NCBI GenBank assembly: GCA_013397075.1
Contig: VWZS01000873.1
Location: 120,749 to 184,748 of the forward strand
Source: Rhabdornis inornatus
Lineage: Eukaryota > Chordata > Aves > Passeriformes > Rhabdornithidae
Length of the DNA: 64,000 nucleotides
Direction: 5' to 3'
The translations under genes and the position numbers were made by a program. Positions 39,534 through 52,943 of the stretch are shown here, one piece after another (within the stretch, counting starts at the first letter, position 1; each line of letters begins with the position of its first letter). Under the pieces are notes generated by a model, which had not been told where the DNA came from, searched no databases, and saw nothing but the letters and a program-made list of their open reading frames with translations.

Positions 39534-42500
39534 ATGAGTCTTTAATGCCACCATTCCGCCTGTATTAATTTTTACAGCTGTTAGAGAGATGCTAGAAGGG
39601 AAACAGGAGCATTCAGCCCTTCCCTATCAGATTAAACCATGGAGCTCCGAGGCAATAAATAACAGTGATTCATCCAGACGATCCAAACCTCTCCATTAAA
39701 ACACTCAGTAGGGTAAGGGGACCATCACTGGTCTCCCGTGGTTTTTGTTTTCTTGAGATGTTAATATTTAGCTCATCCTGTTTTCCATCCACCCTAAGCA
39801 GCCGTGATCTCCTGAGGTAGGAATGGGGATGTCTCACTTTTTTGGGCATTCAGCCCACAGGGGATGCCTGGAGCCATTAGCAGGAATGGGTTTGTTTGCT
39901 TTTATGACATGAATACTAATTATGGGCCTCACTTCTGCTCTGACTTTTTCTTATTCCTTAGAATTGAATCCTTCTCCTTCAGTGTGGATTTGTTTCCACT
40001 ATTTTTCCTCAAGATTTTTGTCCCTTCCACTAATGTTGTGGCATAGAATGTGAATTCCCAAGAGAGCTTTTTTTTATCTCAGTTCCTTGTAATCCTATGG
40101 ATTAGCTAGTTTTCCTTTTATGTCTTTAAAACACATTCTATTATTCTTGTTAGGCCAAACAAGAATTGGAAAGACTTCTTAAAACTCTCCTTGTTTTGTT
40201 TCAGGCTATGACCTGAAATTGCTGGGGAAAGAAAATGGTCCCATTTTCAGAGTGCAGCTTTCTGTACTAATGAGATTTAAGAACTGTATATACAAGATGT
40301 GATCCAACATTTAAGTGCTTAACCTGAAACAGTTCAATTTCATCATCACCCAAAGCATGTACAACAGCTTTATTCAAGCATTAAGTGACAATAATTCCTC
40401 CAGTTTTTACCAGAAACCCCACTCAGTGCTCAGAATGTCACTCAAGGTTTGGCTGTGACGTGACCAAGAAGTCCCAGGGCTGTGGAATGAAATAAAATCC
40501 CTCCTGGAAGGGCTCTTCTCCTTTTAAAACCCTAATTGTGGGGGATTGTGGCTGTTATTCTGACACTGAATATAAGAATTCATATCCACTGTAGCTGACA
40601 GCTGACAGAACTTCATCAAACATCAGGAGCTGTATCAGAATCGGCCTCGGAGCTGACCCGGGTTGTGTTTTACAAGTTTGTACTTGAACAGCTCAGAATT
40701 TCTGCAGTGGTTTGCCTCATCCTTGAACCCTCCACGTCCTTGAACTCTCCACGTTTAGGGAGAGAAGGAGAAATGCTGCTAACAGGGGAGATGCTCAGCC
40801 CCATCTCCCTTTCTGTGCGGTTATAGGAGTGTCCAAGGTAACCTGGCATTCCCAAGGGAACGCAGCAGGTGTTTAACAGCCAGAAGAACCATGAGATCCA
40901 TAACAAAAGATGGCTGGGAGGGAAAAAAAAAAACCTGTCCTTGGCATGAGTGTTGTGTCTGCTGTGCTCTCTCCAGCTTTAAACCAGCCTTAGGTGCACG
41001 CTGAGTGCTGAGTTGGAGGAATGCGTTTTCAAGGACAATATTCTTACAATAGCAGGCACAGGGCTGACCCAGAAAGAGAATTGAGGATTTAAAATCCTAG
41101 AACGTAAAATTTGCCAGGAGACTGGGCAAAAAAAGTAGTGACAACGCTGATAAGGGATTATACAGGATGAAAAAAATGATATTTTGGCAGAGTAATTTTG
41201 ATAGAATGTCAGGGCAGCCAAGGCACGAGTGACTTTTGTCTTCCTGTGTTTCGCCTTGGATAAAAATGTTTCACCCAAAACACTCAAGAAAAACCTGCAA
41301 AAAACAGCTTTAGGATCAATCTCTATGATTAAATACATTTGTAGAAAGTAACTTTTTAAGGCTAACCAGGCATTCAGAGACACAAGGTGAAATCCATGCC
41401 CTCCCTACTCTGGTGAAGATTTCCTTAACACAGAAAGGACAAATCTTTTCAGCATCCTCCTGAACCTGAGCTGAAATTGTGCTCAACATATTTATGAGCA
41501 ATTCAGCTCCTCATTTATAAAACTAAAAGCATATTCATGCATGCAACAACTCAGTTTCCATAGCAGGACCTGTCTTTTCAAAGCTGATATTAAGACTCCG
41601 TTCAGATTCTCCAGGCCAAGTGGAAACACAACAAAAAAGAGGAGAACCATTCCCTTAGGTCCGTATCCATCCAACTTGTAAAGAATATTTCAGCTATAAA
41701 CAAGTCACAACAACAAAAATCTCTGCAGAAATGTTGTGGAGTAGGTTTTTGTTTTTTTTTTTATCCCAGAATTGACATTTTTTAATCATTGTGCAAGTGT
41801 TGGATGGGTCAGTGGATGGGTGTGAGTTGAAGCCCTGGGTTCTTTGAGAAGGCAAAGCAAGAATGATGAAGCTGTCAGCAAACCCATGTAAAATTCCAGG
41901 AGTTAATGGAGCTGCACTGGTTTTTACTGGGCTGGAGAAAAGGTCACAAATGCCTCCAGCTCCTGAGTGATCAAGGGCTGTGTTTGCATTTCAACAGCTC
42001 CTGCAAACCCAAGGATGTGCAGGCACAGATTTGCACATTTTAGTGACTGATAGAGGAGGAAACCCAGCCTGAGCCAAACCAGAGCCAAGCCAGCAGCATC
42101 TCCTGGCAATTGGCATCAATCGTTGTGTGGATGCTCTGAAAAATCCCTTCAGCTCCCATCAAACCCTGAAGGGTTGGGAATGTCCAGCTGAAGTTTGTCA
42201 GAAATGGACTAAGATTTAGGAAATAAGTATAAACCCTGGAGATTATTTACATTCCAAAACAGGTTCTGAGGCATTGAAGGCAGTAAAATACACAACCCTT
42301 TATAAAACAGAAACTGCTGAAGGTTTTTCTGTCCCACAGCCCTGCTGGAGGGGAAAAACCAGATTAATTTGTGTAGCCATGATCAGATCTTTTTTTTGGG
42401 TCTGTTTTCCCTGATAAAGGACAAAAATAATGTTCCAGGGGTGTGGTCCCAGCACCCAAGCCCTGGGATGGCTCTGCCCTTGCAGGTGATGCCTCCAGGA

Positions 42501-45500
42501 GTTTCCCTCCTGTGCAGTGGAATTATTCCCACTTCTCTTTTGCCTTTTGGCTTTTAAACAGATCCATCTTCTCCAAGAACATGATAAACTGAGCCACTCT
42601 TAGAAGGTTTTTGAAGGCATCAGGAATTATGCCTTTATTGAAACTAAATATGAGTGATTTGTCCCTGCTGAATGCAGGATACAACCTGCTACAGCATTTC
42701 TAGAAGCTTATAATTATTATTATTTCCATTCTGTATGGATCTTAATTGTAAATCTGCCAATGAATTTACTTTAGCATTTCAGTTGCCCGCCTGGATGAGT
42801 TTGGAATTTATTATTTCAATTTCATTCCCTCCGCTTTTTTGGTCGGAAATATTTGGTGTTCTTTAGTGAAAGAGCTCATGCTGAATTTACAGTCCTTCCT
42901 TCATCAATAAATTCAGAAAAATCAAATTATTGTTCGGCATAAAATCCCCAAATACTATATTATTAAAGTACATTTTGAGACAAGGCATCATCTTGGTTTA
43001 TGAGGAGTAGTTCAGTGCTAGACTGGTGTTACAGCCTTGTCTGAGACACTTGGAGTGATTTTTTTTTTATTTAAAAGATTGAGAAGGGACAAAAGTAATT
43101 ACTGGTGAATATTTTTGCTACAATAACTCAATGCTGCTTGTGCTCTTTTCATGTTTAAATGTGGGCTCACTCTGAAATTGCCAAAATTGAGGCATTTTAG
43201 ATAAAACCTTATAATCTCTGTATGATAAAATGAACAGCAGGATGGAAATGCAGGGTAGGCTCAACAATCATCCTTTGGTTTAGAATTTGTGGTCTGTCAG
43301 ATCCATCCTAAAGCTCCCCAAGGTAAACCTGTGTCTTAAAATGCAGCTGAATTTTAGGCACAGACTAAAAATAATTTAATGGAAAAGGTTTTCCAGAGGG
43401 CATTGGGAGGGTCTGCATTTATTCATTTAATCATGATGAGAACCACAGTGGTGGAGAATCCATTTCCTAAAAGACTCCCCAAAAGTTCGGTGAACTTAGA
43501 ATTGTCAATGATCAAGAAGGAAATGAAATCTGAGGTTCAAAAATAATTTAAAAATTGTTTGGAAAACAAAGGAATGATTTGTTAATTTGAGCCCTTCTGG
43601 ATTTCCATCTATTCAGGAAACTCTGCAAAAGACTCGAGTCCAATATCAATCCTAAGGAGATTAAATACTTAAGCATTATACTGTCCTCTAAATTAAGGAA
43701 GTTGTATAAGCTTAATTTCCAGAGGATTCTAAATGTGATTAAACAGGATATGCCATGATTAAATATCTTGCTGCTATCCATTTCTGGGTGGATTAACTCT
43801 GTTAAAATGAACTCTTCCACAATATTTGTTTCTGATAACTCCCTGGGTGATTTCTGTGTGTGTGTTTTTCAGAAGCTTGCCTATATTTTGGTAGTTTTGC
43901 ATAGAAAATAAAGAGTCTAAAAGCACAGATATTGCAGGAATTTACTGGCAGCTCAGGATTTCTCCTCAGATTTGTGTTCCAGCCCTCTGGAAGCTGCATT
44001 AGGTTAAGGGGGAATCTGAAGTTCCACCTTTGGAGCTTCCTAACACTGGATTTTCCAAGACTCATCCAATACCTGCTCAGAAAAAACCTTCCAGAAACCT
44101 CCACCTGTTGCTCCCAACTCTCACTAAACTGATTTCCTTTCTTTGTGTCCGACTCTGATATCTCTAAATGGGCAAAACAATATTTTTGTAAGAATTAAGA
44201 GGTAATTTCACCTTGTACCGAGGGCCAAAAGATTTCTTGAGGATTTCTTTGAGTGTTTCCCTACACTCTACAAAGGTATTGAACCTTAATTTACCCTGGG
44301 AACTGGTAAATATTGGAAATGTTAATTTCATATCATTTATTGTCAGGAGATGGTGAGGAATTAACTGTGGTCTCCAGTTCCTAAAATTCCTTAAATAAGT
44401 TCACTTCATGGAAGTTTTCATTCTTCATTTCACAATAAAGATTTCAGGAGCACTGCATCCTTTCAAAACTGCAAGAGACTGCAAAGTGGAAAAAATCCTC
44501 TTTAAATAAGATTTTTAATAAGATTTTTCGTTTTTAACTGTTGCCCAAGAGAAGCACAGGGAGTCCAGCCCTTGTGGGATTGGTTGTGGAACTTCCCACT
44601 CCAGCCCTGCAGGCTGATCTGAGCATTAAATTTCACATCTGTGAACTCTTTCTTCAGCTGCAGGGTTTTCCCCTGGCAAACCTCCCCTTTTTCTTCCTCT
44701 CACATTAGATCTGGGATTTTCTGGATGTGAGAGGGAGGTGAAAGATCCTTACCCTGCAGCTGGCAGCAGTTAGGAGGAGAATTTGCAGGAGGATGGAGGG
44801 AAACCTGGAATAAACCACACACAGATTTCCAGAAACCCCCTCAAATCCGCATTTTGAGAGGGAGCAGCATCCCCCCCCGAGGATGGAGCATCAAACTCAT
44901 GTTTAATTTACCACAAAACTTCAGCAGGACTCCTGCTGTACATCAATAAGGGATGGTGTTTGCTTTTTGTCCACCTATCCTGTCCCACTGCTCCAGATCT
45001 GAGACTTGCAGGAACCAAGGAACCATTTACCAATTTCTTTAACCTGCAAATATATTAATGCCTGCCATTTTTATACCCTCATTATCCATTTATTGCGAGG
45101 TGAACCACTCTGAGTTCATTAGGATAAGCTGTCTAAACTATTCCTGAGCTTCTGCTGATGCTTTAATGGCTTTTGTTGAGTTCATCCATTATCCTTTGTG
45201 CTTTATAAACATGAGTTCCTTCTGTGAAACTCCCTCCTGCTCTCCCTGCCCCTGCCCTGATGTCTGTGTGTGTGTATTTGGCTGATTTGCCAGCTCTGCT
45301 TTCAGCTGGCCTAATGGCTAAATCAGACACAGAACCAAGGGGTGGAAGCCACAGTTTTGTTCTTCCATTTAAAGCCAGTTCAATTCGAATAAACATCAAA
45401 TCTACCTGACTGCATCTGCTTGTCAAGTAGGTGAATGTCTAAAACCCAAAACCTCCACGTAGGAACTCCCGAGACTCAAAATCAGCAATTTGGGCAAAAC

Positions 45501-47581
45501 AACCTCTAAAAAAACTCCCTTGACATGAGGACTGTGCAACAGAACTGTGGAAAATGCAGGAAAAAATAAGAATAAAAAAAAAACAATGGCAAAGAATGAG
45601 ATGCTATCACACTCTCCAATGCCCTTCACTGCCCCAGTCCTCCAGCAGGAGCAGATTGCTCACAGAAATGCCATCTCATCCGAGTGAAAGGAAATAATGC
45701 TCTCTTCTCTGAGTTTCTTACCCCAAATGCCAGTGATCAGGTCAGCAGCAGCAAAGTGCCCCCAGCACCTGCTGCCAGTGAATGAAAGCTCTGTCAACAA
45801 CCGAGTTAGCACCACTGCTGATCTGATTTGGGGTGAAGCTGCAGCCCTAGCCCCGAGCAGCAGGACCCAGTTTAATGTCACCACTCCAGCTCAGTCCACT
45901 ATCACGAGTTTCTCAGTACAGCACAAAACAGGCCCTGCAGAAAGGCAGTGGCAGCAGCAATCTGTCAGCTATTTACTGAGCCTTTCCCTAATTCCCTCCC
46001 TCGCTGCTGTCCCCAGCATCTGTCTGTGGAATATGGAGCTGGGCTCTGCTGTAACCACTTACAGGGCTTCCCTCCTTTTCTATCCTATAGAAAGAGATTT
46101 GCTCAGCTCCCAGGCTTCCTTTGGATGCTGAGCACCCCCTGATCTCTAAAATAAATATTGAGATCAAGCTGGGAAAAAAAAAACCCACTAAACTGTGTTT
46201 ATTTCTGTTTCTGTCTACAAAAAGCTGCTTTTCTGAGCTTGGATGTGCAATCTGGCTCACCTGAGCACCTCATTGCTTACACCTTCTATGGCAGGATCAG
46301 GAAGCACATCCTCAAAATGGATATTTCACGGTGATTCAATCGAAGTCAGGAGCTGAAAGTGTTGTTTTAATGTGGAATATGCAGAGTCCTAAATAACCAA
46401 AAGGGAGATCAGGCTGATCTGAGTAAACATGATTTTTCAGCCCTTACCTAAGACAGCTGTCAAATGGCAAAAGGATCTATTGGCAATATGGCCACTGTTG
46501 AGTTAGCTACAATATTCCTCTCTCCCTATAATTTTCCTTTTCACCTGCCAAACCTACCCATTTATATGCTTATATCCTGTTATTATAGAAAATCCGGATG
46601 ACAAATTGTGTGTCTGCAGCCCTCTTTGTTCCCATTCTCCAGCCCAGTGAACATTCCTGGTGTACATCAGTTTTATGTGAATGTAGGATGTTTGGGGTTT
46701 GTGAAAAATGTTGCTCTGCATGATTCATTTTACTGCAGCTAATGCCAGGGAGGAAAAAAAAAATACACACAACACCTCTATTGAAAATAATGGCCTGCTT
46801 CTTGGACTTTGCACATATATTTCTTTTGTCTGCTTGTTCTTTTGTTTAAGCCACTATCCAGGTGGAATAATCAGGTCTCTGCAAGCAGGAGCCCATCAGC
46901 TCTGGCATTATAGATCATGGCTCCCTAGCATCAGTCACTGTGCCAGCTCAGGGTCTGGTTTAATTCCAGCTTTCCAAAGCTGTGCCCATCCAGGGGCTGC
47001 TTTGGGGTGGAGAGGGGGCACAGGGTGGGATTCAGAGCAGGTTAATCCAGTTAATTCCAGTTCCTCCCCTCTCAGTGCCAAGGGAGGAGCTGAGCCTGAG
47101 CTCCCAGGCAGGAGAAGCTGTAAAAAAGCAGAGATGAAACCTTGGTTCCACTCACGTCAGGCGTAAAACTCTCATTGACTCCAGCGGGGCTGGGATTTTA
47201 TTCCTGATATGAATTTTCCCTGTCAGACAATTTAAAGATGCTTTTACGAGGAGAGGAATCTCACCATCTAAAATAGCATGTTTGCAATTCTGGAAATGTC
47301 TGACATATGTTTTAAGAGTGTGTCATATTTCCTACCAGGAGACTTTATGATCCCATAGCTTTGTTGGGAGATACCTTCACAGGGGCTGTGATAAACCAGC
47401 TGAGATAATCTGTGATGCTGCTGGAGGTCATTTTAAAGTTACAACTTTTTCTTTTTTAACCAAATTTCTATACCTCACTGGGGTGTTAAAGTACCAAAAA
47501 AAAAAAAAAAAAAAAAGTGTTTTACTTTGGGCCTCTTTCAGTCAGATTTGGTGCTGATGAGGTTTTCTATTCTATCTATTT
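39534..47581. other. Eight-kb repeat-poor interval, no gene seen
   Basis: The longest stretch without a recognised transposon. Several parts are AT-rich and non-repetitive, e.g. 42580-43100, 44990-45190 and 46340-46600, a composition compatible with conserved regulatory DNA. Open frames are numerous but short. The best is 144 codons at 45697-46131 (plus), overlapped by other frames and with no recognisable domain. Homopolymer runs lie at 41749-41762, 43059-43069 and 47496-47516. Confidence 0.4.
47496..47516. repeat. Homopolymer A21
   Basis: An uninterrupted A-run just left of a minus-strand CR1. It is not the tail of that element, because CR1 lacks poly-A. Confidence 0.95.
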
Positions 47582-47850
47582 TCATAGAATTCCAGAATTG
47601 TTTGGGTTGGAAAGGGAATTAAAGATCTTGTTCTACCCCTCTACCATGGACAGGATATTTTCCCCTGTCCCAGGCTGCTCCAAGCCCCATCCAGCCTGGC
47701 CTTGGACAATTCCAGGGATCCAGGGGCAGCCACAGCTGCTCTGAGAATCTATGCCAGGACCTCCCCACCCTTCCAGGGAACAATTCCTTCCCAATATCCC
47801 ATCTAAACCTACTTTAATTCAGTTTGAAGCCATTTCCCATTGTCCTTGAT
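47582..47850 (-). mobile_element. CR1 LINE 3' end fragment, about 270 bp
   Basis: An inverted CR1: tail 'tcatagaattccagaattg', 'tttgggttggaaagggaatt', 'ctgctccaagccccatccag', 'gggatccaggggcagccaca', 'aacaattccttcccaatatc'. Same subfamily as 51.5 kb. Confidence 0.93.
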
Positions 47851-48540
47851 GAATTTATTTTACTTTATTATTTCGGTAACACACCAAAGACCTGATCCAA
47901 AATCCTTTCAGAGCAACACATGGATTTCCCTTTGCTTTCAGAGGAGCCTGAATCACTGACATGAAGAATAAATGCTTTTATATTTTTGTTTGCAAGTACC
48001 ACAAATATTCACATGTTTCTGCATCTTTGTCTATAACTGAAAAGAACCCACTTTGCTGGCTGGGAAATCAGCTTTGTTTCCTTGCTGAAGTTCCCCTGTT
48101 GTATTCCAAGTGTGCAGTTATCAGCAGAATCCCATGCAGGATTTGGTGGGAGCACAGTGCCTATCTCGTGTCACTGCTCTCAGTGAGTTTAGCACAAAAT
48201 ATAACCCCATTAAAATTACAATGCATTTATCACCTCGCTCAGTTCAAAGAACTCACGAGCTGCAAAGAATTTAATTAAAACATGATGATTTAATAGGCAG
48301 GCTCCATCTATTGTTTACTCAGGAGGTTGAGATTCTGTTTAAAAATTAGGTCCCAAATTTAATTTAGGTTTCTACCAAGCTTGTGATAGAAATGAGACTC
48401 CTGGAGGATGAAGAGAGTGCAGACAGTGAGAGCATTGCACAGAATAGTTTGGAAGCTTGAAGATGATGGGGCCTGTATTTCTTTCCTATGAGGATCATGA
48501 GGAAAAAAGAAGGCACTGAGGAACAAAGTGCTTTTTCCTA
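47851..48540. other. Unique spacer
   Basis: No gene or transposon recognised. The 105-codon frame at 47961-48278 has no recognisable domain. Confidence 0.45.
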
Positions 48541-48648
48541 GGATCATGGAATGGTTTGTGTGGGAAGGAACCTGAAATCTCATTTGATTTCACCCCCTGC
48601 CACTTTCCACTATCCCAGGTTGCTCCAAGCCCCATCCAACCCATCCCT
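48541..48648 (-). mobile_element. CR1 LINE 3' end fragment
   Basis: 'ggatcatggaatggtttgtg', then 'tgggaaggaacctgaaatct', 'ccactatcccaggttgctcc' and 'aagccccatccaacccatcc'. The middle is shortened relative to the other copies. Confidence 0.85.
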
Positions 48649-51463
48649 CTTGCACCCAAGGATCCACAAAGATATTTTCTCACCTGCTCATCATCACCCC
48701 TGAGGCTGGTTTAACCCTGCCCACAGCCACATTTCCCTAATTTCATTTATCAATCATGCAAAGCAGCCAGCACTGGGCAGCCACAGGGCTGGCATGGCAC
48801 AGGGTTTGGGGGCAGCACATTTCCCTCTCCTCTTTCCAAGGGAAATCTGTCTTCATCCAGATGGATCTTGGTGTGACTCAAGCAAGATCTTGTACAAGAC
48901 TTCTATAAAGAGGAAAAAAAAAAAAAAACAAAACAGATCCTGCCACAAAATGCATGATTTAATGTATAGATAAGAAAGGCACCGTGCCAGATTCTCAGTT
49001 TCTGTCACAGTTTTAATGAAAAGTGATTTCAGCATTTGAAAAACCTCAAAAGCTGTCCCAGCCAAATGCCATGTTTCTATATATTCTGAGCTATACATTT
49101 GAATTTGAGTAGGATACTCCTTACATCAATTGATAAAAGACAGCATTTAATAACTCCTTACTACGAAATTAATTCTTATTTATTACAGCCATAGCTATGT
49201 AACAAAACATTTCAGGGAAATTTCCTCGATGTAACAAAATGATCCATGGGAAAAAGATCTTAATTCAGTTTCTTTGCACAAACCTATCATGTACTCCCTG
49301 CTAATGCACTGCAATCTGAATTCAGTGGCTGCAGCAATCTGCTTGGATAGTCAGGACATGTGTTTCCTCATCAGAGATCCCAGCTTTAACAGCCATGCCT
49401 TGACTCTGAGCAGAAAGCCCAAGCTGCAGTGCCTGCTGTGTTTTGCAAATCAGCAACCCAGATTATTCAAATCCCCGGCTCTGCAGCCACCAGTGCCCAC
49501 CTGGCTTTGGGAAACTGAGGATTCTGCCCCGCCTGGCTTTGGGAAACTGAGGGTTCTGCCCCTGCCCTGGGAGCAGGGAGGGTTCTGGTCTGGCATACTC
49601 GGGCTCTGCCAGCCCTGGGGGCTCTGCAGGGCTCTTGGCTGCTGGTGTGGGGTGGCCCAGCAGCCACACCTCCAGTCTGTGCCCCATTTTGGGCTGTCTT
49701 TGGGTAAAAGACTCCTTATTTCATGTTCAAAAAGCACCACTCCCATTTTTTCATCCATGAGCTTGGCTGGTGACCCCACAGCCACCAAGCAGCACCAAAT
49801 CCTCCCCAGGAACTTATGACACCTGCAGGCTCAGATCTAAAATCTCCTGTCACCAGTGGGTTTCTACCACTGTCTGGAAGGTTTAATTGTGATTTTAGCA
49901 GAGCTGAGCCAGGTCCTGCTGCCTCAGCCTTGCTGGGCCCTGCTCTGCTGAGAACTGCAGCCTGTTCCTGCTGAGCAGAGCCATAAATTATTGACGCTGC
50001 CTTCATATAGCAACTTATTGACTACAGCATTGTAAAGTACCCTATTAATGTTTTAAGCATTTCACTTTATTTTAATACAAGTAAATTATTTAGGAAATGT
50101 TAAAATGCTTTATGCTTTGACTAATGAGAGCGAAAAGTGTACACAGCATCTTATTTTAATTGGATGTTTACTCTATCCTGTAGAAATCAGGCATTTATTA
50201 TTTCATCCTTAATTAACTGTGCGTGCAATCCCTGATGGATACACGTTCAGTTTTTTTTCCACATGATCGAGAAATTAAGAGGCATAAATGTGCAGATTAT
50301 TTTTATTGGGAAATATGAAATAATTCTGGTTTTCAGTTCCCTTGGTTGCCCTGTAAGGGACCGGTTACTCCACACAGGGATGTGTTGGTTGCCTAAATTA
50401 ATGCAGTGCAGTACATAAAATTTGGAAAATGTAAATTGATTTGAGAGGTGCAAAACCCAGCCAGCCTGAAATGAGGGATGTGTTTGAGCCTCTCTTTAAT
50501 CTTTGTTAGCACAGCAATAGTCTGCAAGATGATTTCTGTTATGTTATAGTGCATGAGAGTCACTTTTAGGAATATTGCAGAGTTGTGTGCAGACTTAGGA
50601 ATGTTTGTGGTATTTCTAAATTCTCCTGATGGCCTTTTGGATGAGGATGTGGAGCAACCACTTTTGTTCTAAACTATGTCCTTGCATGGCAAACAGGACA
50701 CACAGAGATGGGATGAAGGACCTAGCAGTCAACTCAATTTTGTTTTATCCCCCACCTCACCACTGGAGCTTTTATTTAGAGAAATGAGAGTTAAATTTGC
50801 GAAAAAGCAGCAGAATCACTACAAAAATTACCCCCCACCCTATTCTGAGGATGAGGCAGCCCCTGGCTTGAGGCAAAACTCACTTTTAGCTCGATTTTGT
50901 CGTTATTTCTCTTCCCCTATTTTTGGTCATAGCTCTGAAAAGTCCTGATGAACAGAGATTTAAGCTGCTGCCTGGTCCTGAGCCAGTTTGGGAGTGAGGA
51001 GCAGCTGAGTGCTGGGAGTGTTTGAGGCCAGGCCTTTGACAGACAAGCCCTGTAATGTGCTGTAATGTTGTACCAGAGCAAAGGAGCCCTGGCTGATGAC
51101 TCCAGGAAAAAACAGAGCTCTAAAAGAGCAGGCAGCAGATTCCTCCTTATGTATATTTGATCAGCCAGCTGTTGTGGCTGAGCTTTCCTACAATGGTCAT
51201 GTTTTCTGCTGAAATAAAGCACTTCAGCCTTCAGTTTGAACAGGGATGGATCAGCAAGAGCACGTTCCCAGCCAAGGAGGAGGCAGTGAAAGAAAGGAAA
51301 ATAAATGTGCAGAGCTGATGGGAAGGTGTCAGTGGGGCAGAACTGCTGAGGAAGCATCCACAGACTGTGAGGATGAGGATGGCAGAAAACTTCCACAGCA
51401 AAGCAGAGATGGTCCCTGTCATGAGGATGGAGTTGCTGTGGATTTGTGTTTGAATACAATTTT
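48649..51463. other. Unique sequence with small duplications, no gene seen
   Basis: Contains an A15 run (48914-48928) and a 2 x 32-bp direct repeat at 49501-49564. The 49980-50600 stretch is AT-rich and repeat-free. Frames of 181 codons (49274-49819, plus) and 180 codons (50917-51459, minus) have no recognisable domains, and each is shadowed by frames on the other strand. Confidence 0.4.
49501..49564. repeat. 32-bp direct repeat, 2 copies
   Basis: The unit starts 'ctggctttgggaaactgagg' and ends with 'ttctgcccc'. The copies differ at about three positions. Confidence 0.93.
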
Positions 51464-51870
51464 ATAGATTTCCAGGCTGGTTTGGACTGAAAGGGACCTT
51501 AAAGCTCATCCCATCCCACCCCTGCCATGGCAGGGACACCTCCCACTGTCCCAGGCTGCTCCAAGCCCCAATGTCCAACCTGGCCTTGGACACTGCCAGG
51601 GATCCAGGAGCAGCCACAGCTGCTCTGGGCACCCTGTGCCAGCCCTGCCCACCCTCCCAGGGAACAATTCCTTCCCCATATCCCATCTAAACCTACTCTT
51701 TTCCAGTGGGAAGCCATTCCCTGTGTCCTGTCCCTCCATCCCTTGTCCCAAGTCCCTCTCCAGCTCTCCTGGAGCCCCTTTGGGGGCTCTGAGCTCTCTC
51801 TGGATCCTTCTCCTCCCCAGGTGAGCACCCCCAGCTCTCCCAGCCTGGCTGCAGAGCAGAAGGGCTCCTG
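51464..51870 (-). mobile_element. CR1 LINE 3' region, about 400 bp
   Basis: The longest copy of its subfamily here. The blocks run 'aggctggtttggactgaaag', 'gccatggcagggacacctcc', 'aatgtccaacctggccttgg', 'aacaattccttccccatatc', 'gggaagccattccctgtgtc', 'cagctctcctggagcccctt', 'gatccttctcctccccaggt', 'cccagcctggctgcagagca'. It includes upstream blocks missing from the shorter copies. Frames of 140-152 codons on both strands are repeat translations. Confidence 0.95.
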
Positions 51871-52727
51871 TATGAACATCAAATCCAGCAGGGATGAAGC
51901 AAAGTGCTCGGATTTTCCAGCCATGGAGCACCACCCCATCAGATCACTCCTGATCCAGATCCTGATCCTGGCCCTGATCAGATGAACTGGAGGTCAAGGC
52001 AGCAACAGGAATTCCACTATGGTGGGTTACAAGAAATTAAAACAAATGAGTTTTTCCCAGCCTGCAATATCACAGCAATCTTCTCACCATCCTTTTGAAA
52101 AGTTGTCACACAGGCTCCATCAAACAATTGTAAGAGTGCAAACAAACCCCATCACTGATGAGCTGATTCCCCTCCAGGCTCCTGATCTTCTGGGTTGCCT
52201 TTGTGGTGCAAAACTGAGGCTTGGGAGTGATTACTGATGCACCTTTTACTTGTGTGCACATTGTAAATGCACCACTTCTTGTCTGTACCCAATTCTGTCC
52301 CCATGGTAGCTGAGTTTTAGAAGTTTCTCAGATATTTCCAAATATTCTACTTTTTCTTTTCTGTGGAAAAACACATTTCTCCTTATGAGTAGTTATGAAA
52401 TGTGCTATTAGCCCAGATAGCATTGTTGGCAATAAGGCCTCCTGCTGAGCTTTCAGCAAGAGTTTGATAGGAAGAAATGCATCCCTGTGATAAAGACTAA
52501 AATAAAAAGCTACATGGAGCCCTTAGCTCAGAAAGAGAACACAGATTTCAGTGCTAGCGACCTGTTTATTCCAGAGGTAAAGCTGGAAAAATCCTGCACT
52601 AAACACTGGTGCTGTGGGATAAACCTGGCTGCTCATTCCATGCCTGTCAGCAGGAGGAAAGTGTGGTTTTGTGAGGCTGTCTTAAAAAGGGTTGAAGTAA
52701 GAATGTTTTCAATTAAATACTAAACCA
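51871..52727. other. Unique spacer
   Basis: No gene recognised. A small 'tgatccagatcctgatcctg' internal repeat lies near 51950. Confidence 0.5.
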
Positions 52728-52943
52728 AAAGAGGGGAGATTTAGGTTGGGTTTTAGGAAGGAATTGTTCCCTGTGAGGGTGGGAAAGGGCTGGGATGGAA
52801 TTCCCAGAGCAGCTGTGTCTGCCCCTGGATCCCTGGAAGTGTCCAAGGCCAGGTTTGGAGCACCCTGGGGTAGTGGAAGGTGTCCCTGCCCATGGCAGAG
52901 GATGATCTTTAGGATCCAACCCACACCAGTCTGAGATTCTGTA
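52728..52943 (+). mobile_element. CR1 LINE 3' end fragment, about 216 bp
   Basis: 'gatttaggttgggttttagg', 'aattgttccctgtgagggtg', 'tgcccctggatccctggaag', 'gtggaaggtgtccctgccca', with a tail 'tgagattctgtag'. Confidence 0.92.

Noticed and set aside
39163..39568. Overlapping 92-116 codon repeat-protein frames on both strands
   Set aside because: They are translations of the TGCTCCATCCC minisatellite in several frames at once. No flanking gene structure is present.
45697..46131. 144-codon plus-strand frame
   Set aside because: No family resemblance. No clear splice sites or neighbouring exons could be argued from the sequence.
50676..50948. 90-codon frame with a Pro-Pro-Pro-Tyr motif
   Set aside because: The motif is reminiscent of late-domain or WW-binding sites, but it stands alone in a short frame with no other retroviral or cellular domain features.
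49274..51459. 181-codon plus frame and 180-codon minus frame
   Set aside because: The first covers a 32-bp direct repeat and GC-rich DNA with equally open opposite-strand frames. The second has no identifiable domain.
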